In this document: in pieces, positions 1-9,115 of the stretch
Position numbering within the stretch: position 1 is the stretch's first letter
How the letters are laid out: the number at the start of each line of letters is the position of its first letter
From: Cudoniella acicularis
Lineage: Eukaryota > Ascomycota > Leotiomycetes > Helotiales > Helotiaceae
Length of the DNA: 12,803 nt
NCBI GenBank assembly: GCA_013054445.1
Contig: JAAMPI010001578.1
Span: forward strand, 1 to 12,803
Direction: 5' to 3'
Position numbers and translations under genes: made by a program
Notes under the pieces: model-generated
The model's input: only the letters and a program-made list of their open reading frames with translations
Databases searched by the model: none
What the model was told of the DNA's origin: nothing

Positions 1-355
1 CGCATCCCTGCTGGTCTCGTCCTCGTCTTGTCTCGTTTGTGGTAAAGCCAGCCAGCGCAACGTGCTCTACAACTCCTCGAACAGCTCGCAGTCCACTCAT
101 CGCACCTTGCGCCGGTCTCGCTGGCAGTGACAGTGCACTCGATCTTCTCGCAGCATTCAAATGTTGCCATTGTGTCCTTTTCTGGGAGCGAAAGTGTCCA
201 TTTAGCCCTTGGAACCAATTCTCCAATCCCCGCCGTGCGAAAACGCGACCTTTACCTTTAACGATTACCGCCAACCATACACGCCGAACCTTGGCAGTTT
301 CGAAACTCAACACCGCCGAATTGTGAGGAGCTTCTGTGAGGTAAAGACTGCAAAC
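1..355 (+). promoter_or_regulatory. Promoter and 5' leader of the Osh1-type gene
   Basis: This stretch has no convincing protein-coding ORF. The longest reading frame in it starts at a GTG and resembles nothing I recognise. It is C/T-rich at its beginning, as is common in fungal promoters and leaders, and ends in the context CAAAC-ATG at the proposed start codon. No clear TATA box was seen. The transcription start cannot be fixed from sequence alone, so promoter and leader cannot be separated. Confidence 0.5.
161..205 (+). other. Possible upstream ORF (14 codons) in the leader
   Basis: This is the only ATG I found between the window start and the proposed start at 356. It opens a 14-codon frame ending in TAG at 203-205, about 150 nt before the main start. 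If the transcript begins upstream of 161, the frame would be met first by scanning ribosomes and could damp translation of the Osh1-type protein. Nothing shows that it is transcribed or conserved. Confidence 0.25.
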
Positions 356-3300
356 ATGACGGAGTCCGGAGAAACGTGAGTTTTGCCCACCATGCGAAGT
401 GTCGTGCCTTTTTGCAAGCTGCGATCTTGCCCGCCTTTTTTGTTCTGCGGTCGAGAGCTGCAAGGTGGATTATAAGCTTTGGGAACCGCTGCTAACCATG
501 CACCTACTTAGACACAAGCGTAGCAAGTCCTCTGCTCTTTCCCTCTTGCGCCGGAAGGATGGAAAGGATGAGGAGAATGCTTCAGAAGACGGCTCAACAA
601 CTTCGCTGCCAGCGACCCAACCCTCAGCGTCCTCTCTTTCCCATCACTCATCGCGAAGCCACAATTCGAAACCTTCCACGGGCACTGCGGGGCTGATGCG
701 ATCGACATCGAATATGCAACCTCACCGAGCTTCCATGTCACCACCCGCCGGGGCGCAAGACAAAACGGTATCGATCGAGCAATCCGTGAAGAAGTTCCGT
801 ATCTTTGAAGCGTTGAGAAATGGGGACACCGCGTCGATTTCAAAGGCTATACGCGAGGCTGATGGCACACGAATGAGCACTTCCAGCGCGACGGGATCTG
901 GGGCGGCTGGGACTTTGGAAGATACTACCATTTTGCATCTCGCGATACAATGCGCCGAATTACCGGTCGTCGAATACGTACTTTCTGATGGGGCCGGCAC
1001 GATCGATATTAATGCGCGAGACAAGGAGGGAAATACTGGGTTACATCTAGCCGCGCAGCAAGGCAGAGGACAGGTTGTGAAGCTGTTGCTGGAGCAAAGG
1101 GGGATCAACGACTCGATTGCTAATTATCAAGGTCGGCTGCCCCTCGATCTCGCACGAACCCCGGACATTTTCCAGCAACTCCAATTATCCCGCTCAATAT
1201 TCGTTGATGGCAAGATAAGACAGGTTCAAGCCCTTGTCCAGCAGGGAGATTATACCCGACTGGGCGAGATTTTGGAGGAGCCACGGGTGAAGACTGTCCT
1301 GGATATTAATGGAGGCGAATTCGCGTCAGATATAACCACGATTCAATCTGGCGGGACTTTACTGCACGAAGCGGCGAGAAGGAAGAACACCGCTTTGATA
1401 AAAGTCCTACTTCTTCATGGCGCCGACCCGTTCAGACGCGATCGACGAGGGAAATTACCACAAGATGTCACGAAAGACGATAATACGCGGGCGATGCTCA
1501 AAAGATCTCCTGCAGCTGTTGCAGCACAACGCGGAATCCAGGAAAAAGCGGTTTTGGGCAACGCTTCTCAACAAGCTTCAAATGCTCCTCCTGGTGATGC
1601 TCTTGCTGGGAAGGAAGGTCGCGAAATGAAGGGATATTTGAAAAAATGGACAAATTATCGGAAAGGATACCAACTACGATGGTTTGTTCTGGAAGACGGC
1701 GTTATGAGTTACTACAAGCATCAAGATGATGCCGGCTCTGCATGTCGAGGCGCGATCAATATGCGGATCGCGAAACTCAACATGGACCCCACAGAGAAGA
1801 CTAAATTCGATATACTTGGCAAGTCTTCAGTAAAATACCATTTAAAGGCAAATCACGAAGTCGAGGCGAAGAGATGGTTTTGGGCTCTGAATAACTCTAT
1901 TCAGTGGACAAAGGACCAAGCCAAGGAGGAAGAAAGACAACGACAAAAGAGCGCGGAACTTCTCAGACAAGCAAAGGCCGAGCATACCGGCTCTGGTTCA
2001 ACAAGGGAACCGTCCACCCACGAGCTTGCTCCAAGTGAAACTGCAAGTCTCGCGGATACACGAAGAAATAGTTACCAAGGAGGTCGATTGGCGCCGCAGG
2101 CGAGCAAAAATAACTCGAAGGTAGCTTTCAACACCTCGGGGAGCTTGGTAGATGACGATGAAGGGACACAATATGGTTCTTATGAGCCGAGCTTCATGGG
2201 TGAAGCTCACAAGGTCGCTAGCAATATCGGTACTCTTCTAGATGGCGAAGACGACGAAGACTTTGGAGAAGGCTCTAGCGATCGTGAAGCGCCAGCGACC
2301 AAAGACGCGTTTGACATCACTGCACAGTCAGCAAAACTGCAACTGGATATGATGGGGCAAGTGAATGCAGCACTGCAAAATGAGCAAACGAAAAATCCCA
2401 CGCTGTCAATCTCTGATTCAATGGCTATGCAAGCTGTGCAAACCTACGACTCATCTATTCGCAATTTAAAAGGCCTCGTTGGCGATCTACTCAAAATATC
2501 AAAAGACAGAGATGCTTATTGGCAATATCGCCTCGATCGAGAAGCAGATATGCGACGCATGTGGGAAGATAGCATGGCTCAGGTAGCACGGGAACAAGAA
2601 GTTCTTGAAGCGAGAGTTGGAGAAGCCGAGGAGAAGCGGAAGATTACGAAGAGAGCTCTACGTGAGGTTATTGAAGGCAGTGTGGCCGTTTCAAGTCGTC
2701 CAGCCTCCCGGGGCGATGGGGCCAAAGCTCAGGAATTTGTTGATGCGCTTGACGATGTCTCTTTGGAAAAGGAAATGGACGGCTCTATGTCTTTGCGGCG
2801 CAAATCCACCGCTCGAAGCTCCTTGCGACAGAAGTCTGTCCTAGCTGAAATCGCCAATCTCTCCGACACGGAATCCGAAGATGATGAGGAGTTCTTTGAT
2901 GCTGTGGATGCTGGAGAGGTGGAGGTTGCCCCGATGTCTGTTGTCAGCGCGCCACCGGTCGAAGAAAAACCAAAAATAGCTGAAGCTGGGGGCCTTGATC
3001 TTACTCCGTCATTTAGAGGTTACGAGGATGGTATACGGCATAAATTGAAGATGGATGCTGATGACAGGCCAAAGATCTCTCTCTGGGTAAGTTTAATGTT
3101 TCTCTGCCTCGTCAGGAGCGTACTAATATCTTTGTAGGGCATTTTGAAGTCCATGATAGGCAAAGACATGACCAAGATGACTCTTCCCGTATCATTTAAC
3201 GAACCAACTTCACTTCTTCAGAGATGTGCTGAGGACATGGAGTATACTGATCTTCTCGATATTGCTGCCGGCAGATCTGACTCCATGGAGCGAATGGTAT

Positions 3301-4307
3301 ATGTTGCTGCCTTCGCTGCGAGCGAGTATGCTTCGACAATTGGTCGTGTCGCAAAACCTTTCAATCCTCTTTTGGGTGAGACATTTGAATATGCCCGACC
3401 CGACAAAAAATTCCGCTTCTTCATTGAACAAGTTAGTCACCATCCCCCTGTCGGTGCTGCTTGGGCAGAATCACCGAGGTGGACATACTATGGAGAGTCT
3501 GCTGTCAAGTCGAAATTCTACGGCAAGTCCTTCGACATTAATCCACTTGGTACTTGGTTCTTGAAGCTTCGCCCAAGCAATGGTGGGAAGGAAGAGATGT
3601 ACACCTGGAAGAAGGTCAACACCCAAGTAGTAGGTATCATTACGGGATCACCAACGGTCGACAACTACGGCCCTATGGAAATCAAGAACTGGACGACTGG
3701 CGAGAAGTGCGTGCTGGATTTCAAGGCTCGAGGGTGGAAGGCATCCAGCGCATACGGTATCTCTGGTCGCGTGAATGATGTTGATGGCCAACCACGCTTT
3801 AGCCTTGGTGGGCGCTGGAATAACAAGATCTACGCACGTCTTACTCCTGGCTACGAAGCGATCCCTGAAGAACCCAAACCCGGACAGATGCATCATCGCG
3901 GAAGCATCACCGATCCCACCCAAGCCTTCACCGTCTGGGAAGCCAACCCTCGACCAGCAGGCATCCCCTTCAACCTCACCCCCTTCGTCGTAACCCTCAA
4001 CGACCTGAACGAGAAACTCGCGCCCTGGCTCCCACCCACGGACACGCGCCTCCGGCCCGACCAGCGCGCGATGGAAGACGGCCAGTACGACCTAGCGGCC
4101 ACGGAAAAGAATCGCGTGGAGGAGAAGCAGCGAGCGACGAGGAGGCGGCGCGAGGAGAATGGGGAGGAGTTTAGGCCGAGTTGGTTCCAGAAGGCACAGT
4201 GTCCTATCACTGGCGAGATTTACTGGCAGTTTAATGGGAAATACTGGCAGGAGAGAGAGAAAGCGCTGACTGGGGATGCTTGGAAGGGGATCGAGGAGAT
4301 TTTCTAG
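356..4307 (+). CDS. OSH1: Osh1/Swh1-type oxysterol-binding protein (ankyrin-PH-FFAT-ORD)
   Basis: Exons 356-375, 512-3086 and 3138-4307 give 1254 aa, close to yeast Osh1 (1188 aa). Intron 1 (376-511) has GTGAGT, a GCTAAC branch site and TTAG; intron 2 (3087-3137) has GTAAGT, TACTAAT and TTGTAG and is phase 0. In order: a basic Ser-rich N-terminus; ankyrin repeats at about 92-345 ([15 protein letters not shown]); a PH domain at about 378-477 (KGYLKKW.....LRWFVL); a coiled coil at about 667-727; an FFAT motif EFFDAVD at 800-806 after an acidic run; and the ORD from about 861 to the end, with the signature EQVSHHPP at 962-969. By family, the ORD exchanges ergosterol and PI4P, the two histidines contact PI4P, FFAT binds the ER protein VAP/Scs2, and ankyrin/PH target contact sites such as the nucleus-vacuole junction and Golgi. 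The first exon is only seven codons (MTESGET). A start at ATG 498, inside intron 1 and in frame, is the alternative (1252 aa). The gene is intact. Confidence 0.95.
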
Positions 4308-4595
4308 ATTTCTCTTTTTGGAGGGGTTTATTAGAGGGTGTTGGGGCGGTTGGATTTGGAATGAATTGTAGATTTGTAGGAGGGGAGATAGGGATGAGTA
4401 CATAGATACAGCTGCTGGGCAGGGAGAGCGGCGGACTGCTGGCTGCGAGTATTACATAGATACAAGTAGTAGATGAGAAAAATGACTTAGCTGATTTAAT
4501 TCACTGCTGGGGAAAGGGGTCTTTGGTTTCAGTGAGCACAGTGGCGTGTATACTATCGTACGGTCTATAAGATGTGTCTATATATATTACTACGA

Positions 4596-4601
4596 AATAA
4601 A
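4596..4601 (+). terminator. Possible polyadenylation signal AATAAA
   Basis: A perfect AATAAA lies about 290 nt after the stop codon of the Osh1-type gene, where the sequence turns AT-rich. Fungal polyadenylation signals are degenerate, and the hexamer can arise by chance in AT-rich DNA, so this is only a candidate 3' end. Confidence 0.3.
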
Positions 4602-4730
4602 AGAATCACTTCTTTTAATTCCTCCTTTGTTTGCGGCTATAGAACAATGATTTTATTATAATCCAACTAAAGAGATGATTATTTAATCGTGTACGAAGAG
4701 GTCTCATCCGACGAATTAGATGATCGTTTT

Positions 4731-4764
4731 CACGTGATCGCCTGGGGGCAAGATAAGGCGATCA
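4731..4764. repeat. Inverted repeat (9-bp perfect arms) beside a CACGTG box
   Basis: TGATCGCCT at 4735-4743 is exactly complementary to AGGCGATCA at 4756-4764, with a 12-nt spacer that includes a GGGGG run. A palindromic CACGTG at 4731-4736 overlaps the left arm. It could be a stem-loop in a 3' UTR, a bHLH-type site, or a remnant of a transposon end. Nothing in the context decides between these. Confidence 0.5.
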
Positions 4765-4923
4765 ATACAAAGAGTATTAATAGTATAATAAAAAAAAACG
4801 AAAGCTAAGATTTTTATTAAATTCACTATAAAAGCTATGTAATTCAAAGTTTAGTCAGATCTCTGCCTGCCTGCCTACGGGCTGGCACTGAGTGAAATAT
4901 CACGTAATAATAGGGGAAAATTG

Positions 4924-4933
4924 CCCGCGCGGG
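4924..4933. repeat. GC-only 10-bp palindrome CCCGCGCGGG
   Basis: This perfect self-complementary GC decamer sits in otherwise AT-rich, gene-free DNA. It stands out by composition. A Zn2Cys6-type site (CCG/CGG halves) or a relic of a GC-rich repeat are both possible. No partner copy was noticed nearby. Confidence 0.4.
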
Positions 4934-5374
4934 AATCATGAATACTTAAACAACATTACTTTAAAGGAAAATTCCTAGAATATTATAAGGCATTATAAAA
5001 GTTTAAAAGAATATTAGCTTATATATTGTGTATTTATTAACCATTGTTTTTACCATCTTAAAAGGGACAAGTTATTTAGTGGAGGTTACTTATAAACAAC
5101 TATCTAGTAGGATAATTATGTATAAAAGAAAACTTTTAGGCGCTATCTTTCGATTTTATTCCTATCTGAAAATTATTTTAGATCGTTATTAATAGTTCAC
5201 AATTTCTCACGAGTCGCGAAATAAAGCGAAGATTGATCGCAGACTTATTTTCCCATTAAACAATCCGAATGTTCAGTGTAGACTTTTACTTGCGCACACC
5301 AAATAATGGAAAACCCGTGATTGACCACCAAAAGAAAAAAAAAAAGGACTTGAGGAACTCCCACACGCGATAAG

Positions 5375-8300
5375 TTACCGCTCCATCGAATACCCAAACA
5401 CATGTTTTGCAGGCCCGCTGCCCTCCTTTCCACCGCGCCTCGCAGTGAACACTCCCCTCGGCCGACTAAACCCAGTCTCACCAGACATAGGCATCGGAAG
5501 ACCTCCCATCGTGGGAGTTCTGCTGTGCATGTTCAACGTCTGATTACTAGAGGATTCCAACGGCGCCACCATAGTCATCGAGTGGTCTCTCGAGCTAGTT
5601 CGAGGCGAGTCCGACTCTGCAGACTTCCTCTTTCGAGAAATCTGCTGTTTCCATTCAAGCAGATTCTCGGATAGTTGCGAGGGATTTTTGGCCCACGGTG
5701 GATCAGTCATGTGGCATTCGAAATTCCATCGCAGGCACTCCTGGCAAGAGGAGGTGGCGGTTGCTTCGTCGAAAGTAAGGATGCAATCGCACTTCTTCTT
5801 GCGGGCTTTGCAGGTGTAGCATCCTGTTGTTGCGGTTAGGACCTGGGCATTTGGTTCATGGGTGTGAGTCGGGTTCAGTATACCTTCTCGACGTCTTCCG
5901 TCGGAACGGAGTCTGCCTGAAGAGGATGATTTTTCTGGCTTGCGGATGGGTCTAGGCAAATCCTGAGTTTATTGTCAGACTAGGAGGACCATTGGATTGG
6001 AGATAGCTTACGGGTGCTTCTTTGGTCAGCGTACTGTCGCTGCTGTGGTTGACTTGTTGATGGATGCTGTTCGCAGGAGCTTCAAATAATAAACCTTGTG
6101 TGCCAAGTTGATGTTGTTGCACTTCGCGGTTCTGATCTCCCTGAACGTTAGCGTCATCAGAAACACCAGGTAACTGGATCTCATTGTCATTTTGTGCTGC
6201 AAATTCTTCATCATCAGGGCTTTCATCCAACGCTCCAGATATCACGATATCCCTTTGAAGGGCAGTTGACCTAGATTCCCCCGTGTAAACCTTTTCGTCG
6301 AGTCCTATCTCTCGCTCTTTTGCCAGCTGGGTGGTGGGCGGCCCATTGGCATTTGGGAAAAGTGCCCGAATGTACACTTTAACCTGCATTTCTGTTATGT
6401 CCCAAATAAGATCATATTCGAGCATCCTTAGTTTCCAACGTCGTTTTCCTTTGACGAATTTTTCGGGCCAGTGGATCGTCAGTAGGTCATCTTGGGAGTA
6501 ACTCCCAATGTGCTGACCATTAGCATTTAACTGCTGAGACATCGTCAGGTCCCACGAGAAGGGGATCTGCTGTACGTCCACTGGAAAAGTGTTAGATAAG
6601 CATTTCGTTTTATCACGCACAAAAATAGCTTACTTCTTTGCCCATCAACTACCAATTGATTTTGTTCATGGGCTTCAGTCCACAGAGTGTAGGACTTTCC
6701 ATCATACTGTGGGACCGGAGGAACTTCCTCGGATACAATTATAATGTCTTCGAACGAAATATCTTGCTCGCGGTATTTCCAAGTGTGATGCCTTCGTCCG
6801 TCTTGGCCAACATTATTGCCGTTACTATTCTCAAAAGTTTTGTCCTTTGTTTTAGATTAGCATCCATTGCAGTCACTTCCACATGATGTCACTTACCCTA
6901 GGAATAGCCCATTCAATCACCGTGAGCCAGTCCCCATCCACATGGCGCTCAAAGGGAACAGCACCTTGTTCCTGTGGATTGGGGAACATGCTTTCGGCAG
7001 GAGACCCTGTATAATAGTGCAAGAGAACTATGGTGCCATAGCTCTTACGAGGTTTGTACTTTCGAACGAACTTCTCGCCCAGGCTCATGCGCTCCGAAAG
7101 AGCACCCTTGACCACATTCAGCTTACCGGACTGACTGTGTCGAATCTTCACCCTTTGGCTTATTTGACTCCGAGACATTCTGTTGCGGAGGTACTGGGAA
7201 CTACCTCCCAGTTGCCCTAGGAAAACAATTGCCTTGCATGATATCAGCCGGATGCTTCCGTTACGTTGTGTAGGAAGAAAAAGTCGAAAGTTCATACCTT
7301 CATTTCTGGAAATTGCTCAAGTAATTCTAAGAGTTTCGCTTCCAGGATGTTCAAGGACGGGTCAAAGCTAGCGTCAAGCGTTTGGCTAGGAAATTGTCAG
7401 CATTTGCTTTAGGAAAAGACCAAAAGTCAAAGTCATACTATGCAATCTTCATGCAATCCGCGTAGAAATTCTTGCTAGGGTTAGGACGCAAGTGAGGGAT
7501 TTGCAGGTTCCACGTCGATGAGTGGTGGCGTGTAAGACCACAGTCCTTCTTCTTCTCATTGAACTTCCTACAGATGTGATATATGAGACGTGGGATATCG
7601 CCGGGAAAGTCGGCTGCTGTGATTGTCGGAGTGATCAGGCGCTTAAATTCAGCTTGGACTGCTTCGCCTGAGACCTCGAGAGCTGGAAGGAAAAAAAAAT
7701 TAGTATGTGTTCATCATGGCAATATGCCATTGAACGAAAACCTACATTGAGTTCGCCCCAATTGGTCTATCCGAAGTGGGTCTTTGGACACTAGTTTGAA
7801 AGGTGTTACGCATCCAGTCCCTGCTCCAATATCTGTTGCTAGAAAACAGTCTCCCTCCTATTCATAGAGTTAGCGTGAGAAGTGATCTGAAAAGACAGAT
7901 ATTAAGAGAGTACACTTACATTGAGCTGATCTAAGTTCTTGGGGTCGGAGACAAGGTCCAATGAAACCGTAGCTTCCCTAACGGTATCTTTGAGCCACTC
8001 TTTCGCTCCGCACAGGGTCTCCGACACCGTGTAGACGTTCTCTATTCCGAAAACCATATTCTGCAGACCAAGCGAGGAGATTGCCTCCCTCATAGCCCTT
8101 GCACCACAACCCGCAACTATTGTATGGATTCGATCCGACCAACCAGAGGGGAAAGCAAGTATCAATTCCACTTTGCACGAGTTTATGCCACCAAAGTAAT
8201 CTCTATTGGCGCTATCCATAACGTGCTTGACGACAGGCTTGAGGCCATCTTCAAAAGCCTCTGCCGCACTTTTCCCGAGCACAGCCCTCACTTCCTCTCG

Positions 8301-8660
8301 TTCAGCCTGGTATTTCTCGGAATCGGCAAGTAGAAGCTTCGGATGTTCGATGACATAGACTTCCTCAAGAGGAGGGTCCGGATATGGTTCGTTGAGGTAT
8401 TCTTGTGCCTCGAAGCCCCAAAATAGCAGCTGGCGGGTATTTTTGAGATGGACTTGGATGGAAGGAACACAAACATTACCGGTAGCATTGCCGTTGTTAC
8501 TACCAGGCCAGTCACGAACCTCTCGAGCAACCCTATTGCGTTTGTCTCGCCGTAAGGTTCCATCTAAAGAAAACGAGTCTTCGACAATGGCGTGGGTTGC
8601 TGTTTGCGAGCCTGTGCCAAGGTCGATGGCTACCACTATCGTCTTTTCAGTCTGTGCCAT
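5375..8660 (-). CDS. Hsp70-like ATPase fused to a Zn2Cys6 DNA-binding domain
   Basis: Nine exons on the minus strand (8660-7920, 7857-7746, 7682-7439, 7385-7298, 7232-6897, 6844-6634, 6580-6012, 5962-5884, 5823-5375) join in phase to 942 codons plus TAA. Introns are 49-65 nt, most with CTAAC/CTGAC-type branch sites. The Hsp70/actin ATPase fold is shown by phosphate-1 AIDLGTGS (about 11-18), phosphate-2 ATDIGAGTG (about 254-262) and the adenosine loop GQLGGSSQYLR (about 401-411). It looks like the divergent HSPA12-like fungal group, with no canonical peptide-binding domain and no EEVD tail. A beta-rich part (to about 680) and an acidic/Gln-rich linker follow. Then comes a zinc cluster C-x2-C-x6-C-x14-C-x2-C-x6-C at 795-830, preceded by basic residues and followed by SRKRK, a likely nuclear signal. 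The predicted role is an ATP-regulated nuclear DNA-binding factor (inference). ATG 8660 is the first in-frame ATG of the domain. Separate Hsp70 and Zn2Cys6 genes remain an alternative, but no in-frame ATG precedes the cluster in exon 8 and TAA lies 6 nt upstream of that exon. Confidence 0.85.
5824..5883 (-). other. In-frame, stop-free 60-nt intron at the zinc-cluster boundary
   Basis: Within the last coding part of the Hsp70-like/Zn2Cys6 gene, GTATAC opens and CAACAG closes a 60-nt segment with a CCTAACC branch site. Splicing joins RRRE directly to GCYTCK, the usual basic lead into a Zn2Cys6 cluster. The segment is a multiple of three and has no stop, so retention would simply insert 20 residues just before the first zinc-binding cysteine. 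Both forms keep the reading frame; I prefer the spliced one. Confidence 0.7.
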
Positions 8661-9115
8661 CGTAAAGGCCGAGCGATATTGGGGCAACTATGTGCCCACT
8701 GTATTGTTGAATGCTAAAGGGGTCCGGAATAGGTTCGGAGTGTCGAGTTGAAGGAAGAAGGGTTGGAAATTAGTAGAATAAGGGTGAGAAAAGAACCCGC
8801 TCGGGCTTTTGGTTCTTGGACAATGGGCACTTGTCCCCAGCCAAATGCGAACCACAAGGTAAACCAATGAAAGCACTTGGGTGGAGGATGGCTGCCTAGT
8901 TTTGCCTTGAATTCGGTCAACCTAAACTGCATCTAATTGGCCACCAGACCCTGTTCGATGTTGGTGAAATTGTTGGTTACATAAGAAAAAGAAGCGACAA
9001 GAGTTTTCGGGTAGTTGCCCACCCCCCAACTTTCAAAATCGCTAATAAAACACTGCTACAACATCCCATTCGCCCCCCTAAATATTGCATTTAGGAAATC
9101 TTTGAAGCTAATACT
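8661..9115. promoter_or_regulatory. Divergent (bidirectional) promoter, 455 bp
   Basis: This is the only DNA between the start codons of the minus-strand Hsp70-like/Zn2Cys6 gene and the plus-strand Zn2Cys6/PHD gene, so it must carry both promoters. Visible elements are a CCAAT at about 8865, a reversed one (ATTGG) at about 8936, two direct CGG triplets 8 nt apart (8725-8738), and a strong inverted repeat at 8791-8817. Next to the plus-strand ATG there is also a short inverted repeat, CTAAAT/ATTTAG (9078-9083/9089-9094). I saw no array of GAA/TTC heat-shock elements, so control by Hsf1 is not indicated. Confidence 0.7.
8791..8817. repeat. Inverted repeat enclosing CCCG-CT-CGGG in the divergent promoter
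   Basis: AAGAACC (8791-8797) pairs perfectly with GGTTCTT (8811-8817). The left arm runs into a nested CCCG (8796-8799)/CGGG (8802-8805) separated by CT. Inverted CCG/CGG triplets are the usual half-sites of dimeric Zn2Cys6 proteins. Because both flanking genes encode zinc-cluster proteins, an autoregulatory site is plausible, but binding is not shown. Confidence 0.4.

Larger units (their letters stand above)
4308..5374. other. AT-rich convergent intergenic region, no gene seen
   Basis: The 3' ends of the Osh1-type gene and the minus-strand Hsp70-like gene face each other across this stretch. From about 4560 to 5240 it is strikingly AT-rich, with long runs of T/A words and stops in all frames, unlike the GC-balanced coding DNA on both sides. 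It contains a possible polyadenylation signal, a stem-loop and one GC-only palindrome, listed separately, plus an A-run at about 5333-5345. I recognised no protein homology on either strand. The composition is consistent with repeat-induced point mutation or an old transposon scar, but no transposase could be read. Confidence 0.6.

Noticed and set aside
39..326. 95-codon plus-strand ORF upstream of the Osh1-type gene
   Set aside because: It begins at GTG, has no recognisable motif, and lies in the promoter/leader of a clear gene.
399..3137. Taking the Osh1-type gene to start at 399 and end at 3137
   Set aside because: Position 399 is a GTG, not an ATG. The frame upstream of 512 is intronic, and the end at 3137 reads into intron 2, which interrupts the ORD.
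5952..6620. Independent small gene in the middle of the minus-strand locus, or an independent Zn2Cys6 gene at 5375-5959
   Set aside because: Both are exons of one in-phase chain. The second has no ATG before its zinc cluster and its open frame starts at TTG; the first begins inside an intron.
7190..7232. Acceptor TTTTCCTAG at about 7216 for the fourth intron of the Hsp70-like gene
   Set aside because: It leads to a stop within about 20 codons. The acceptor ending at 7233 preserves the adenosine loop IVFLGQLGG in phase.
7700..7860. Alternative acceptor (TTTTCAG near 7887) for the first intron of the Hsp70-like gene
   Set aside because: It puts an in-frame TAG within 16 codons. The acceptor ending at 7858 instead continues straight into the phosphate-2 motif.
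8661..8687. Extending the Hsp70-like start to 8687
   Set aside because: The codon there is TTG. The ATG at 8660 directly precedes the conserved AIDLGTGS strand.
8661..9115. Heat-shock elements expected if the Hsp70-like gene were stress-controlled
   Set aside because: No alternating nGAAn/nTTCn array was found; the isolated GAA and TTC words belong to the inverted repeat at 8791-8817.
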